Source: Halolamina litorea (GTDB lineage Archaea; Halobacteriota; Halobacteria; Halobacteriales; Haloferacaceae). From it: a stretch of DNA of 64,000 bases. The stretch spans positions 186,001 through 250,000 of the forward strand of contig NZ_JANHGR010000003.1 of assembly GCF_026616205.1 (NCBI RefSeq). The letters run 5' to 3'. The position numbers were made by a program, and so were the translations under genes. Below the pieces are notes generated by a model. The model ran no database searches, was not told where the DNA came from, and worked only from the letters and a program-made list of their open reading frames with translations. Below are positions 16,036-25,378 of this stretch, piece by piece (position 1 is the first letter of the stretch; each line of letters begins with the position of its first letter).

Positions 16036-16992
16036 ATGTTCAAAGAGATCAGTCGTATGTTCGGATCGAACGACCCCGACACGCCGGAGGAATCGGACGA
16101 GACAAGAGACCAAGCGGGGCCCTCGGGCCAGGAGCCGACCGGCGCCGACGACGGGCTGGCTCCGGACGCTGGGGAACCCGGCGACGACGGCGGCGGCGGC
16201 GCCGACGAGGAACCGGACGTGACTGAACTCGACGTCCGGATCGACGAACTGAACGAGGAACTCGACTCGACGGACGCCTCGATCCGCGAACTCCGCTCGT
16301 CCCAGGAGGAGATGGCCGATTCCATCGACGAGATGAGCGACCGGGTCAGACAGCTCGTCGGCGTCTACGACCGGATCGCCGCCGAGGAGAACCCCTTCGT
16401 CGACGATCCGTCAGAGCCGGACCCAACGGCCGGCGGGTCGCCGATGTCGACGGGCGGCGAGGGGTGGAGCGGTGACTCCGTGATTGACGAGGGACACGCA
16501 CGCGAGGAAACTCCCGAGCCGACGACCGCCGGCGCGGAGGACGATGTCGTCTCCTTCGACGACCTCTGGGACGGGTCGGAGGAGTCAGCCGGTCGAGCCC
16601 CGCCACAAGAAGACCTGCAGGCCGAGAGCGACGCGGCCCCGATGGCGGAACAGCCTCCCGTCGCCGACCGAACGGCGTCGACCGCTGCCTCGGCGGCGGA
16701 CGACGCGTTGCTCCAGTCCATCCCCAACGGCTACGCCGGGGAGGTGCTGGTGATGGAGTGGCTCGCGACGCTGATGGAGCGCTCCGGCCCCGCGGGCGCG
16801 TTCCGCGCCATCGACTACTACGAGAACGTCGGCTGGATCTCGCCGACGGTCGAACAACGGCTCGTCGACGTGATCGGTGGGCCGGCCCTCGACGTGTTCG
16901 TCGACCCGACCCAGCCCCGCGAGCCGACGGCCGAGGAGCACGCCGTCTCACACGAGTACCTCCGCGTGATGGCGCGGCTGAACGAGATCTAA
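16036..16992 (+). CDS. arlCE: Archaellum protein ArlC/ArlE fusion
   Basis: A 318-residue protein of the haloarchaeal FlaC/FlaE fusion type. The start is the ATG at 16036 (MFKEISRMFGS); a frame beginning at 16018 adds non-typical residues. After an acidic linker comes a coiled-coil ArlC part (ELDVRIDELNEELDSTDASIRELRSSQEEM, about 60-110), then a long disordered region. The C-terminal ArlD/E domain follows (about 225-318: NGYAGEVLVMEWLATLM, YYENVGWISPTVEQRL). ArlCDE proteins link the motor to the chemotaxis input through CheF and form part of the cytosolic scaffold. Its stop overlaps the arlF ATG by one base. Confidence 0.9.
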   Translation: MFKEISRMFGSNDPDTPEESDETRDQAGPSGQEPTGADDGLAPDAGEPGDDGGGGADEEPDVTELDVRIDELNEELDSTDASIRELRSSQEEMADSIDEMSDRVRQLVGVYDRIAAEENPFVDDPSEPDPTAGGSPMSTGGEGWSGDSVIDEGHAREETPEPTTAGAEDDVVSFDDLWDGSEESAGRAPPQEDLQAESDAAPMAEQPPVADRTASTAASAADDALLQSIPNGYAGEVLVMEWLATLMERSGPAGAFRAIDYYENVGWISPTVEQRLVDVIGGPALDVFVDPTQPREPTAEEHAVSHEYLRVMARLNEI

Positions 16993-17435
16993 TGGGGTTC
17001 AGTGTCAGCGGCGCGACGGCGGTGCTCTTCGTCGGTCTCCTCGTGGGCGCGGCGACGCTGTACCCCGCCGTCGATCAGTACGCCGAGCGTACGGCGGACG
17101 CGGCGAACGCCGACGACGAGCGCCTGCTGACCCAGCGCAACACCGCCATCGAGACGGTGAACGCGACGTACAATGCCACCGCAGACGAACTGACCGTCGC
17201 CGTCCGAAACACCGGCGCGAGTACGCTCTCGGTCTCGAAGACGGACCTGCTCGTCGACGGCAGCTACGCTCGGTTCTCTGCGGCGAACACGACCGTCAGC
17301 GGCGATCCGGCGACCGACATCTGGGCACCCGGTCAGACCCTGCGGGTGACGCTCAGCGACCCCGCCGAACCGAGTCGAGTCAAGGTCGTCAGCGGGCCGG
17401 GGGTCGCCGTCACCGCCCCGGTGGAGGTGCGCTGA
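16992..17435 (+). CDS. arlF: Archaellum stator protein ArlF
   Basis: A 147-residue protein with a short N-terminal membrane helix (GATAVLFVGLLVGAATLYPAV) followed by an extracytoplasmic beta-sandwich resembling an archaellin domain (ATYNATADELTVAVRNTGAS). Order and size match ArlF, which together with ArlG forms the stator that contacts the S-layer. The ATG overlaps the arlCE stop, and arlG begins immediately at the next base after its stop. Confidence 0.9.
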   Translation: MGFSVSGATAVLFVGLLVGAATLYPAVDQYAERTADAANADDERLLTQRNTAIETVNATYNATADELTVAVRNTGASTLSVSKTDLLVDGSYARFSAANTTVSGDPATDIWAPGQTLRVTLSDPAEPSRVKVVSGPGVAVTAPVEVR

Positions 17436-17888
17436 ATGGCCAGCGCCTCGGTGTCGGAACTGATCATGTTCATCGCCGCCGTGAGCGTCGCCGCCGCCGT
17501 CTCGGGGGCCCTGGTTACCACGGTCGGGGGGATCTCCGGTTCCCTCGATGAGCGCGGCACCGACGTGGCCGCCGACATCGCCACCGACGTGGAGGTCATC
17601 AGCGACCCGGCCAGCGGGGCCGTCTACGACAGCGGGAACGGCCAGGTTCGACTCCTCGTCAAGAACACCGGGCGGCGGACCATCGAGACGGGCGGCACAG
17701 TCATCGAGGTGCTGCTCGACGGACGGTACGTCCCGCCCTCCGAGTACAGCATCGACGTCATCGGCGGCGAGAGTTGGCACGAGGGCGACGTCGTCCGGAT
17801 CGCCGTGAACGAATCGCTGTCGAGCGGTGACCACCGGGTCACCGTCATCGTCGAAAGCGAACGCGAAACCCTGAGGTTCACCACGTGA
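17436..17888 (+). CDS. arlG: Archaellum stator protein ArlG
   Basis: A 150-residue ArlG homologue: N-terminal hydrophobic helix (SELIMFIAAVSVAAAVSGALV) and a C-terminal beta-rich domain (GNGQVRLLVKNTGRRTIE, VLLDGRYVPPSEY). ArlG forms a filament capped by ArlF and anchors the motor. It overlaps arlH by four bases. Confidence 0.9.
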   Translation: MASASVSELIMFIAAVSVAAAVSGALVTTVGGISGSLDERGTDVAADIATDVEVISDPASGAVYDSGNGQVRLLVKNTGRRTIETGGTVIEVLLDGRYVPPSEYSIDVIGGESWHEGDVVRIAVNESLSSGDHRVTVIVESERETLRFTT

Positions 17889-18595
17889 ATCACCTCTCTG
17901 TCGGTCTCGAATCCCGTGACCGCGTCAACCGCGCCATCGGCGGCGGCTTCCCCGAGGGGAGTCTCGTCCTCGTCGAAGGCGGGACGGGCGCGGGGAAGTC
18001 GGCGCTGACCCAGCGGTTCGTCTACGGTCTCTGTGCGGAGGGGACGACCGTTGCGCTGGCTTCGACCCAACTCTCCACGGCGGCGTTCGTCGATCAGATG
18101 CACTCGCTCTCCTATGGCGTTGTCGACCACCTCCTCGACGGCCGGCTCCGGTACTTCCAGGTGCCGACCGACGGGGATCGCCCGCTCGTGGACCGACTCG
18201 TCGACCCGAGCGGCCTCTGGGACGCCCGCGTCGTCGCCGTCGATGGCTTCGGCACGCTCTGTCGGAACGACCGGGAGTTCTCCGGGTTGCTCGGATCGGG
18301 GGAGGAGGACCGGGCGATGGAGCGTCTCGTCGGTCGGCTCGACCCCGCGCTGGCCGCCGGCAAGGTCGTCCTGTTGACGGTCGACCCCGACGCCCTCACC
18401 GAGCGGTCGCTGCGTCCGCTGCGCTCGGCTGCCGACGTGTACCTCGACCTCCAGAGCGAGGCCGTAGGAAACGACATCCGGAAGAAGGCGCTCGTCCGGC
18501 GCTTCGCCGGCATGAAGAGTCCCGTCGACGACACCATCGGGTTCTCGGTCCAACAGGGCCGCGGACTCGTCATCGAATCCCGCACTATCGCATGA
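17885..18595 (+). CDS. arlH: Archaellum ATP-binding regulator ArlH
   Basis: A 236-residue RecA/KaiC-like ATPase. Walker A is GGTGAGKS at residues 32-39 and Walker B is in RVVAVDGFG (about residues 116-124). ArlH binds ATP and contacts ArlI at the base of the motor. The start is a GTG overlapping the arlG stop. It overlaps arlI by four bases, so the operon is tightly coupled. Confidence 0.93.
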   Translation: MNHLSVGLESRDRVNRAIGGGFPEGSLVLVEGGTGAGKSALTQRFVYGLCAEGTTVALASTQLSTAAFVDQMHSLSYGVVDHLLDGRLRYFQVPTDGDRPLVDRLVDPSGLWDARVVAVDGFGTLCRNDREFSGLLGSGEEDRAMERLVGRLDPALAAGKVVLLTVDPDALTERSLRPLRSAADVYLDLQSEAVGNDIRKKALVRRFAGMKSPVDDTIGFSVQQGRGLVIESRTIA

Positions 18596-20265
18596 GATCG
18601 AACACGCGACTCACCGACGACCTGCGTGCCGTGGCCGCCGAACAGCCACACGTCCGGGACCACCTCGAGTCGATCTACGAGCGTACCGGTACCTACCCCG
18701 TCTACGCGGAGGAGCCGACCGAGGACCATACCACGGACCCGAACGTCCTCTTCCCGGCGGAGCCACCGATCTACGCACACGTCCACGGGGGGCGGGGCCG
18801 GGACGAGACGTACTACTGCTTGGAGCCGACCCTCTCGGCCGACGAGCAGGCGCTGTACGAACGGGTCCGGACGGAGGTACTGGACCAGTCGGTCACGAAG
18901 CCCGCCCCCGCCGAAGACGACGACTTCACGACCCACCTCGACGAACTTATCGACGAGATACTCACCGTCGACGGCACCGGCGCGTCGTTCGCCGACCGGC
19001 TCCGTTCCTCGCTGCTCGGCGATCAGTTCGTCGTCGACCACGAGACCTACGAGCGGCTCCGGTACGTCCTCCAGCGCGATATCGTCGGTCTCGGCCCCCT
19101 CGAACCGGTGATGGCCGACCCGGAGAACGAGGACATCCACGTCATTGGCCCCCACGCCTGCTACGTCGAACACGGCGTCTTCGGCATGATCGAGACGACC
19201 GTCGACTTCGGCGACCGCGACGCGTTCAGCAACTGGATCCGGAACATGGGCGAGCGGATGAACTCCCCCGTCTCGGACTCGAACCCCGTGATCGACTCGA
19301 CGCTGCCCAACGGCTCGCGGATCAACATCATCTACTCAGACGACGTGAGCATCAAGGGACCCTCCCTCACCATCCGCCAGGGCGAGGACGTACCCCTCTC
19401 GATCTTCCAGATCACCAAGTGGGGCACGCTCTCGCCGGAACTCGCCGCCTACCTCTGGCTCTGCATGGAGAACGAACAGACCGTGTTCGTCGTCGGCGAG
19501 ACTGCCTCGGGGAAGACGACGACGCTCAACTCCATGTTCTCGTTCATCCCTCGGGACCACAAGATCTACACCGCGGAGGACACCGCCGAGGTGATGCCCC
19601 CACACGACAACTGGCAGCAACTCCTCACCCGCGAGGGCAACGGCGACGGCTCCGACGTAGACATGTTCGACCTCGTCGCCGCCGCCCTGCGGTCGCGTCC
19701 AGACTACATCGTTGTCGGCGAGGTCCGGGGCGCGGAGGCCCAGATGGCGTTCCAGGCCGCCCAGACGGGCCACCCAGTTCTCCTCACCTTCCACGCCAGC
19801 GACATCGTCTCGATGATCCAGCGGTTCACCTCGAACCCGATCAACGTCCCCGAGACGTTCATGGACAACTGCGACGTGGCGCTGTTCCAGAACCGCGTCA
19901 AGCAGGGCGACGACGTGCTCCGGCGCGTGACGAGCGTACAAGAGATCGAGGGTTACTCCGAACACGAAGGTGGCGTCGTCACCCGGGAGACGTTCTCGTG
20001 GGACCCCCGGGAGGACGAGGTCAGCTTCAAGGGCCGGAACAACAGCCACGTCCTCGAGAACGGGATCGCGCGGCTGTTGGGCTACGACGACACCCGACGG
20101 ATCTACGATGAACTCGACCGCCGCGCCGAAATCATCCGCCGGCTCATCGACGCCGACGTGACCGGCTACCACGAGGTCAACGACGCGATCCAGACGTTCC
20201 AGCGTGACGGCGCGGAGGCCCTGCCGATCGAACTGCACGGCCTCACGGGGAGGGTCGACGTGTGA
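18592..20265 (+). CDS. arlI: Archaellum motor ATPase ArlI
   Basis: A 557-residue secretion superfamily ATPase that powers filament assembly and rotation. Walker A is GETASGKTT at about residue 303, the Walker B region follows (RPDYIVVGEVRGAEA), and the His-box motif GHPVLLTFHASD is present. The N-terminal ~90 residues are the acidic extension usual in haloarchaeal ArlI. Neighbours arlH and arlJ overlap it by four bases on each side. Confidence 0.95.
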   Translation: MRSNTRLTDDLRAVAAEQPHVRDHLESIYERTGTYPVYAEEPTEDHTTDPNVLFPAEPPIYAHVHGGRGRDETYYCLEPTLSADEQALYERVRTEVLDQSVTKPAPAEDDDFTTHLDELIDEILTVDGTGASFADRLRSSLLGDQFVVDHETYERLRYVLQRDIVGLGPLEPVMADPENEDIHVIGPHACYVEHGVFGMIETTVDFGDRDAFSNWIRNMGERMNSPVSDSNPVIDSTLPNGSRINIIYSDDVSIKGPSLTIRQGEDVPLSIFQITKWGTLSPELAAYLWLCMENEQTVFVVGETASGKTTTLNSMFSFIPRDHKIYTAEDTAEVMPPHDNWQQLLTREGNGDGSDVDMFDLVAAALRSRPDYIVVGEVRGAEAQMAFQAAQTGHPVLLTFHASDIVSMIQRFTSNPINVPETFMDNCDVALFQNRVKQGDDVLRRVTSVQEIEGYSEHEGGVVTRETFSWDPREDEVSFKGRNNSHVLENGIARLLGYDDTRRIYDELDRRAEIIRRLIDADVTGYHEVNDAIQTFQRDGAEALPIELHGLTGRVDV

Positions 20266-21983
20266 GCGCCGAGGCCGAGCAGGGGGGCTGGGACGCGAAC
20301 CTCCGTGACTTCATCAGGTCGGTCGTCGACGCCTACCGCTTCATGGATATGTCCCCCGAACGGTACGCGCTGGTCGTGCTGGTGCCGGGGATCGCCGCCT
20401 CGCTCGCGGCCGGTGCTGCGGTCTTCGTCCTCTCGCCGCCGCTGTTCGTCGCCCTCCCGGCCGTCGTCCTCGGACTCCTGCCGCCGATGGGGGCGTTCGT
20501 CTACCCGAAGATCGTCGCCGACCGGAAGCGCCGGGAGATCCGCGAGCAGTTCCACATCTTCCTTACACACATCACCGTCCTCTCGACGACGAACATCGAC
20601 CGGGTCGAGATCTTCCGCACGCTGGCTCAGGTCGAGGAGTACGGCGCGCTCGCCGAGGAGATGGGCCGGATCACCGCGCTCGTCGACACGTGGAACCAGT
20701 CGCTCGACGACGCTTGCCGTCGCCGCTCCGAGCGGGTCCCCTCCGAACTCCTCGCTGACTTCCTCGAACGGATGGCCTACACTGTCGGCGCCGGACAGGG
20801 CCTCGACGAGTTCCTCCTCGACGAGCAGGAGTCGATCATTCAGGAGTTCGTCATCCGGTACGAGTCGGCCCTCGACAAGCTCGACGTGTTGAAGGAGCTC
20901 TACCTCTCGTTGATGCTCTCGGTGACGTTCATCCTCGTGTTCGCGACGGTGCTCCCGCTGCTGATCCCGGTGCCGCCGACGCTGCTGCTCGGGGGGATCA
21001 TCGTCCTGTTCGGTATCGTGCAGGCCGGCTTCGTCTTCATCATCCACACCGTCGCCCCGCGCGACCCCGTCTGGCTCGCCCCCGAGAGCGAGCACTCCCC
21101 GATGTACCGCGTTCGGCCCGCGCTGATCGCGGGGGTCGTGCTCTCGGTCGTGGCGGTCGTCGTCGTGCTTGCGGTCGGGCTCGGATACACGCCGCTGGCG
21201 ACGGACGTGCTGCCGACGCCCATCTATCTCGCCATCCCGACGACGCCACTGATCGTGCCTGGACTGGCCATGCGACAAGAGGAACAGAAAGTGGCCGAGC
21301 GCGACGAGGGGTTCCCCTCGTTCGTCCGCGCGCTCGGCAGCGTCGAGTCCGTCAAGCAGACCTCGACGGCGAACGTCCTGGAGTCGCTCCGGAAGAAGAA
21401 CTTCGGCGCGTTGACCGACAACGTCGACAACCTCTACAAGCGGCTCCGAACCCGGATCGACGCGGCGACCTCGTGGCGACTGTTCGCCGCCGAGACAGGG
21501 TCGTACCTCATCCAGAAGTTCGGCGACATGTACGTCGTCGGCCGTCGGATGGGGGGAGAGCCACGACAACTGGGGCAGGTCATCTCCACGAACTTCAACG
21601 AGGTCCTGCGCGTGCGGGAGCAGCGCCGCCAGGCGACGACGACGTTCGTCGGCATCGTCTACGGCATCACGGCGGCGTCGATGTTCTCGGCGTTCATCGG
21701 GCTGGGGATCGCCGAGCAGATGCTCGCCATCACCGCCGAGATCGCCGAGGGGAACGCCCAGTTCGTCGACTCGCTGTTCTCGACGGCCAGCTACGACATC
21801 GGCGTCATCGAGTTCCTCCTCCTGTTGGTGGTGTTGATGAACGCGCTACTCTCCTCGGTGATGATCCGTATCACCGACCGTGGTCACTACGTGAGCGGCC
21901 TCACGCACTTCGTCGCACTCGTCTGGACCGGCGCGTTGGTCGCAACGGGGACCCGGATCGTGGTGAGCGGACTGATCGCGTGA
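20262..21983 (+). CDS. arlJ: Archaellum membrane platform protein ArlJ
   Basis: A 573-residue polytopic platform protein with two type II secretion F-like modules. Each has a cytoplasmic helical domain (IREQFHIFLTHITVLSTTNIDR and EEQKVAERDEGFPSFVRALG) and groups of membrane helices around residues 40-85, 215-265, 285-330, 460-490 and 515-570. It starts with GTG inside the end of arlI. It anchors ArlI and receives archaellins for export. Confidence 0.94.
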   Translation: MSAEAEQGGWDANLRDFIRSVVDAYRFMDMSPERYALVVLVPGIAASLAAGAAVFVLSPPLFVALPAVVLGLLPPMGAFVYPKIVADRKRREIREQFHIFLTHITVLSTTNIDRVEIFRTLAQVEEYGALAEEMGRITALVDTWNQSLDDACRRRSERVPSELLADFLERMAYTVGAGQGLDEFLLDEQESIIQEFVIRYESALDKLDVLKELYLSLMLSVTFILVFATVLPLLIPVPPTLLLGGIIVLFGIVQAGFVFIIHTVAPRDPVWLAPESEHSPMYRVRPALIAGVVLSVVAVVVVLAVGLGYTPLATDVLPTPIYLAIPTTPLIVPGLAMRQEEQKVAERDEGFPSFVRALGSVESVKQTSTANVLESLRKKNFGALTDNVDNLYKRLRTRIDAATSWRLFAAETGSYLIQKFGDMYVVGRRMGGEPRQLGQVISTNFNEVLRVREQRRQATTTFVGIVYGITAASMFSAFIGLGIAEQMLAITAEIAEGNAQFVDSLFSTASYDIGVIEFLLLLVVLMNALLSSVMIRITDRGHYVSGLTHFVALVWTGALVATGTRIVVSGLIA

Positions 21984-22046
21984 GTGCCCGTATCGAGTGT
22001 CGATACGGTCCCCCCACTTTAGCCGACGGTGGCCGAACGACCGTCC

Positions 22047-22484
22047 ATGCCAGACGTGTCCGGAACACGCCCGTTCCTCGACGGGCCCCTCGACGTGGAC
22101 GGCTCCGAAACGCTCCTGCAGTGGATCAAGTACCTCGGGACGACGTTCGGCACCGCCGGCGCGCTCTGTTCGCTCCGGTACTACGAACAGCTGTCGTGGA
22201 TCTCCGCTGACGCCCGCCGCGAGGTCGAACAGCACCTCCAGGGGCTCTCTCTCGAGGAGACACACTCGAAGAAGTACGACGAACCCGGTCACCCGACCGG
22301 CCCGCTCTCCTCCCTCGCCGGGACCCCTTTCGGCGCCCACGCGAAGTCGCTGGCGTTCATCTCGACGCTGGCCGACGACGACCTGCAGGGCGCCATGCTC
22401 CGCGCCAGGCTGGCGAAACACCAGGTCGACGGCGAACTCTCCGAGACGGCGGACGGCTCGGACGACCCGACTCCCCCGGTGTAA
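22047..22484 (+). CDS. arlD: Archaellum accessory protein ArlD
   Basis: A 145-residue protein with the ArlD/E domain seen also at the C-terminus of ArlCE. The segment LLQWIKYLGTTFGTAGALC...YYEQLSWISADARREVEQHL matches VLVMEWLATLM...YYENVGWISPTVEQRL in ArlCE. I start at 22047 (MPDVSGTRPF) instead of 22029. It follows arlJ by 63 bp and is the last recognisable archaellum gene. It is expected to join ArlCE in the cytosolic ring that receives CheF/CheY signals. Confidence 0.87.
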   Translation: MPDVSGTRPFLDGPLDVDGSETLLQWIKYLGTTFGTAGALCSLRYYEQLSWISADARREVEQHLQGLSLEETHSKKYDEPGHPTGPLSSLAGTPFGAHAKSLAFISTLADDDLQGAMLRARLAKHQVDGELSETADGSDDPTPPV

Positions 22485-22663
22485 CTGTGGGCCGTGGCTG
22501 ACCGGACCGTCCCCGGCCGCTCGCTGCCCTCCCGGCCTGTGAGGACGTGAGGACCGACCTCAACTGGGCTGCGCCCGCCCGAGGGGTTCGGCACTCGGGA
22601 CCGAGGCGACGCACACCTATCAGGGGGAAACTATCAAGCGCTGACACTCCCTACTACGTCGCG

Positions 22664-23095
22664 ATGAGTTCTTCTCCGACGAGCCGGCAGATGGTGCGCC
22701 ACGCGCGAGAGCGACTTCCGGAGTGGGTGACGGACGCCCGCTCTCAGGTGTACGCCGAGCTGTTCGAGGGGGAGGATGCGGTACTGGACGAGGAGGAACT
22801 CCGCCTCCTCGACCGAATCGACTCGGACCTCACCCGCCGGGACGGGGACGGGATCTGGGGCGCCGACGAGTACGGCATCGTCGTCGAGGGGAGCCTCGAC
22901 ATCAACGAGCCACAGGTGGTCTGTACGTACCACCCGGAGATTCCCTACGAGGGGTTCCGCGGCGAGGAAAGTCTGCGAGAATCGACACGCCGGGAGCTTA
23001 ACGACGTCCTCTGGGACTACAGTGAACGCGTTTCGCTGCTCGTCCAAGCGGACCTCGACGAGTTCCTGCGCTCGAACCACCCGGACGAGGAGTGA
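22664..23095 (+). CDS. Haloarchaeal protein of unknown function
   Basis: A 143-residue acidic protein starting MSSSPTSRQMVRHARERLPEW. It is predicted mostly helical at the N-terminus, with a beta segment YGIVVEGSLDINEPQVVCTYHPEIPY in the middle and a helical C-terminus (ELNDVLWDYSERVSLLVQADL). There is no signal peptide or membrane helix. The 179 bp between arlD and this gene show no clear motif. I do not recognise a characterised family. Confidence 0.7.
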   Translation: MSSSPTSRQMVRHARERLPEWVTDARSQVYAELFEGEDAVLDEEELRLLDRIDSDLTRRDGDGIWGADEYGIVVEGSLDINEPQVVCTYHPEIPYEGFRGEESLRESTRRELNDVLWDYSERVSLLVQADLDEFLRSNHPDEE

Positions 23096-23181
23096 TCGCT
23101 CGCCCCAGCCACCGATCGTCTCGCGCCGACGTGGTGACCACCGAACGAATCTCTTTGGGGTGGTAGCACTCACCACCCAGC

Positions 23182-23574
23182 GTGATGGAGCTGTACGTCG
23201 ACCACGTCATGTCCCGGCCCGTGGAGACGATCGAGCCGACTGCCTCGCTCCGTGACGCCGCCGCGGCGATGATCCGCCACGACGTGGGGGCGCTCGTCGT
23301 CGTCGACGACAACGACCGGCTCGAGGGGATTCTCACGGCGACGGACTTCGTCTTGCTCGCTGTCGAGGGTGAACTGCCGCCGGACGAGCCGGTGGCGACG
23401 CCGATGCGTACCGACGTCATCACGGTGGAGCGCGACGCGCCCGCCAGCGAAGCCGTCGACGCCATGCTCGACCACCTGATCCACCACGTTCCGGTGGTCG
23501 AGAACGAGACAGTCGTCGGCATGGTCTCCACCTTCGACTTCACGGCACGGTTGGGGCGCTCGCTCGAACCCTGA
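23182..23574 (+). CDS. Two-CBS-domain protein
   Basis: A 130-residue protein consisting almost entirely of one Bateman module: CBS1 at about 1-60 (YVDHVMSRPVETIEPTASL...GALVVVDDNDRLEGILTATDF) and CBS2 at about 72-128 (PMRTDVITVERDAPASEAV...HVPVVENETVVGMVSTFDF). Such stand-alone pairs bind adenosine nucleotides or SAM and regulate partner proteins. No partner is evident from context. Confidence 0.9.
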   Translation: MMELYVDHVMSRPVETIEPTASLRDAAAAMIRHDVGALVVVDDNDRLEGILTATDFVLLAVEGELPPDEPVATPMRTDVITVERDAPASEAVDAMLDHLIHHVPVVENETVVGMVSTFDFTARLGRSLEP

Positions 23575-23653
23575 CTCGATGACCGCGTCGGGCGCCCGTT
23601 CGTCAGCTCGCCGCAAGCCAAGCCTACTTGCCCGCCCGCGGACAGCCCCACCC

Positions 23654-25060
23654 ATGGCTACCGAGAGCAGCCTCGACGCCGAGACAGAGCGTGCCGTCGA
23701 GGAGTACGTCGCGTCGTGGATGAGCGAGGACGGCGTTCCGGGCGCGAGCGTCGCGCTGATCGACGGCACCGAGTTGACCTACGCCGAGGGGTTCGGCGCT
23801 CGTGACCTCGACGACGACCTGCCGGCGACGCCCGAGACGCTGTTCGGGATCGGCTCCTGTACGAAGTCCGTCGTCGCCACCGCGGTCCTCCAGTGTGTCG
23901 AGCAAACCGACCTCGCCCTCTCGGACCCCGTTTCTGCGTACCTCCCGCACCTCAGATCGGCCCCAGGCGACCTGATCACCGTCGAGTCGCTGCTGAACCA
24001 CACCTCCGGCATGCCCAGCGACGGGAACCTCTCGGCGCTGGTGACCCGGCTGACCGATATCGGCGACGCCAACACGCCGCTCACCAGCGAGGCCGATTTC
24101 CGCCGGCACGTGCAGGGGAGCGCTGAGGAGCGCTACACCGAGGAGGAACACTTCTTCTACTACAACACCGGCTTCGCCCTGCTGGGGCTGCTCGTCGCCG
24201 AGGTGACGGGCGTGGCCTTCGAGCGATACGTCCGGAAAGAGGTGTTCAAGCCGCTCGGGATGGATCGCTCCTGTTTCACCCCCGAGCGCTTCGAGGCCGA
24301 GGAGAACCGAATGAGCGCCTACTACGAGGAGTCGACAGGCGACGGCACCGAGTGGCGCGAGGGAAGCCTCGGCTTCTCCGAGCCGATGTACGCGCCGGGC
24401 GGCATGGCCAGTTCGGTCGTCGAAACCTCGCGGTTCCTCCGGATGCTGCTCAACGGCGGCGAGTTCGACGGCGAGCGCGTGCTCCCCGAGTCGGCCGTCG
24501 ACGCCATGACGACGCCGACGGTGACCCGCTACGAGAACGTCGACGGCGTCGAGCGACAGTACGGCTACGGGCTCTCGATCCAGTCGTTCCTCGACGACAC
24601 GCTCGTCGGCCACGGCGGCATGATGGGGACCACGACGGCGTTCATCGGCTACCTCGAGAACGCTGAGGTGGGCGTCGTCGTCGCTTGCAACACCGCGCCC
24701 GCCCACCACCCGACGGTGACCGGCCACGCGCTGCTGTCGATCCTGCAGGGCGAAGACCCCGAGGAGGCAGTGCCCCGGCTGGCGCTGGAGGCCAAGGCCG
24801 ACTCGCTGGTCGGCGAGTACGAGTCCTACCGCGGCATCCAGAAAGCGACTGTCGAGCGCGAGGGGACGAACCTTGCCGTCGAGGTGCAGGGCCGACTCGG
24901 CGATCGGTCGATGACGCTGTTCCCCGAAAACGCTGACCCCGAGCACCTACGCTACTACACCGTCTCCGGGGACTCACGCGTCCCCGTGGAGTTCCTCGAC
25001 GTCGACGACGGGACGGACATGCTGCTCCAGCGCTGGCGGCTCCACCGCCAGCACGAGTAG
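23654..25060 (+). CDS. Serine hydrolase of the beta-lactamase/class C (AmpC-like) family
   Basis: A 468-residue serine beta-lactamase-fold enzyme. The SxxK motif is SCTK (about residue 74), the Tyr motif is YYNTGF (about residue 174) and the third motif is HGGMMG. The C-terminal ~110 residues form a lipocalin-like domain (LVGEYESYRGIQKATVERE...). I chose the ATG at 23654 because the longer frame from 23579 adds a basic segment. Archaeal members usually act as peptidases or esterases, not on beta-lactams. No signal peptide is visible, so it is probably cytosolic. Its 3' end overlaps the antisense RelE-like gene. Confidence 0.87.
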   Translation: MATESSLDAETERAVEEYVASWMSEDGVPGASVALIDGTELTYAEGFGARDLDDDLPATPETLFGIGSCTKSVVATAVLQCVEQTDLALSDPVSAYLPHLRSAPGDLITVESLLNHTSGMPSDGNLSALVTRLTDIGDANTPLTSEADFRRHVQGSAEERYTEEEHFFYYNTGFALLGLLVAEVTGVAFERYVRKEVFKPLGMDRSCFTPERFEAEENRMSAYYEESTGDGTEWREGSLGFSEPMYAPGGMASSVVETSRFLRMLLNGGEFDGERVLPESAVDAMTTPTVTRYENVDGVERQYGYGLSIQSFLDDTLVGHGGMMGTTTAFIGYLENAEVGVVVACNTAPAHHPTVTGHALLSILQGEDPEEAVPRLALEAKADSLVGEYESYRGIQKATVEREGTNLAVEVQGRLGDRSMTLFPENADPEHLRYYTVSGDSRVPVEFLDVDDGTDMLLQRWRLHRQHE

Positions 25061-25378
25061 GGGCGTCGGCGGGGCGCTCCCAACCCAGTCATCTCCCTTG
25101 TAGGCACCTTCGCGCTTCCGAACGCTCTCAACTCGAAGGACGCCCGATTCCCTGTCAAGGCGACATCCGAGTCGATGGCTCCCAACCCGGAGTTTCTGAA
25201 ACGGTGAGTTCGTGAGTGGCTCCAGAAAGTCACCCGGATTCCGCCACTCGGAGTCGACGACCTCCTCCAGTTTGTCGATGATGCGTTGCTGGCTCTCGCT
25301 GCCGATCTGTGAGAACTGTGTTTCTGCTCGTGGCGAGAACTCCCAGTCCCACCCGTCGTCACTCGCTGTCGTGCCCAT
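24974..25378 (-). CDS. RelE/ParE-family toxin with aberrant C-terminal extension
   Basis: The ATG at 25378 opens a 134-residue frame. The first ~88 residues match RelE/ParE toxins: WEFSPRAETQFSQIGSESQQRIIDKL, then FLEPLTNSPFQKLRVGSHRLGC, VLRVESVRKREGAYKG. RelE proteins normally end about there. The last ~45 residues are simply the antisense of the serine hydrolase 3' end, so the natural stop was probably lost at a recombination junction. The start overlaps the antitoxin gene by 20 bp, a typical antitoxin-toxin arrangement. Activity is uncertain because of the extension. Confidence 0.72.
   Translation of the reverse strand: MGTTASDDGWDWEFSPRAETQFSQIGSESQQRIIDKLEEVVDSEWRNPGDFLEPLTNSPFQKLRVGSHRLGCRLDRESGVLRVESVRKREGAYKGDDWVGSAPPTPLLVLAVEPPALEQHVRPVVDVEELHGDA

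Noticed and set aside
20166-21569. 467-residue minus-strand open frame
   Set aside because: It is the antisense shadow of arlJ: rich in Arg, Asp, Glu and His with no hydrophobic core, typical of antisense frames in GC-rich DNA.
23624-24946. 440-residue minus-strand open frame
   Set aside because: It is antisense to the serine hydrolase, which has full catalytic motifs. The antisense product has no recognisable fold.
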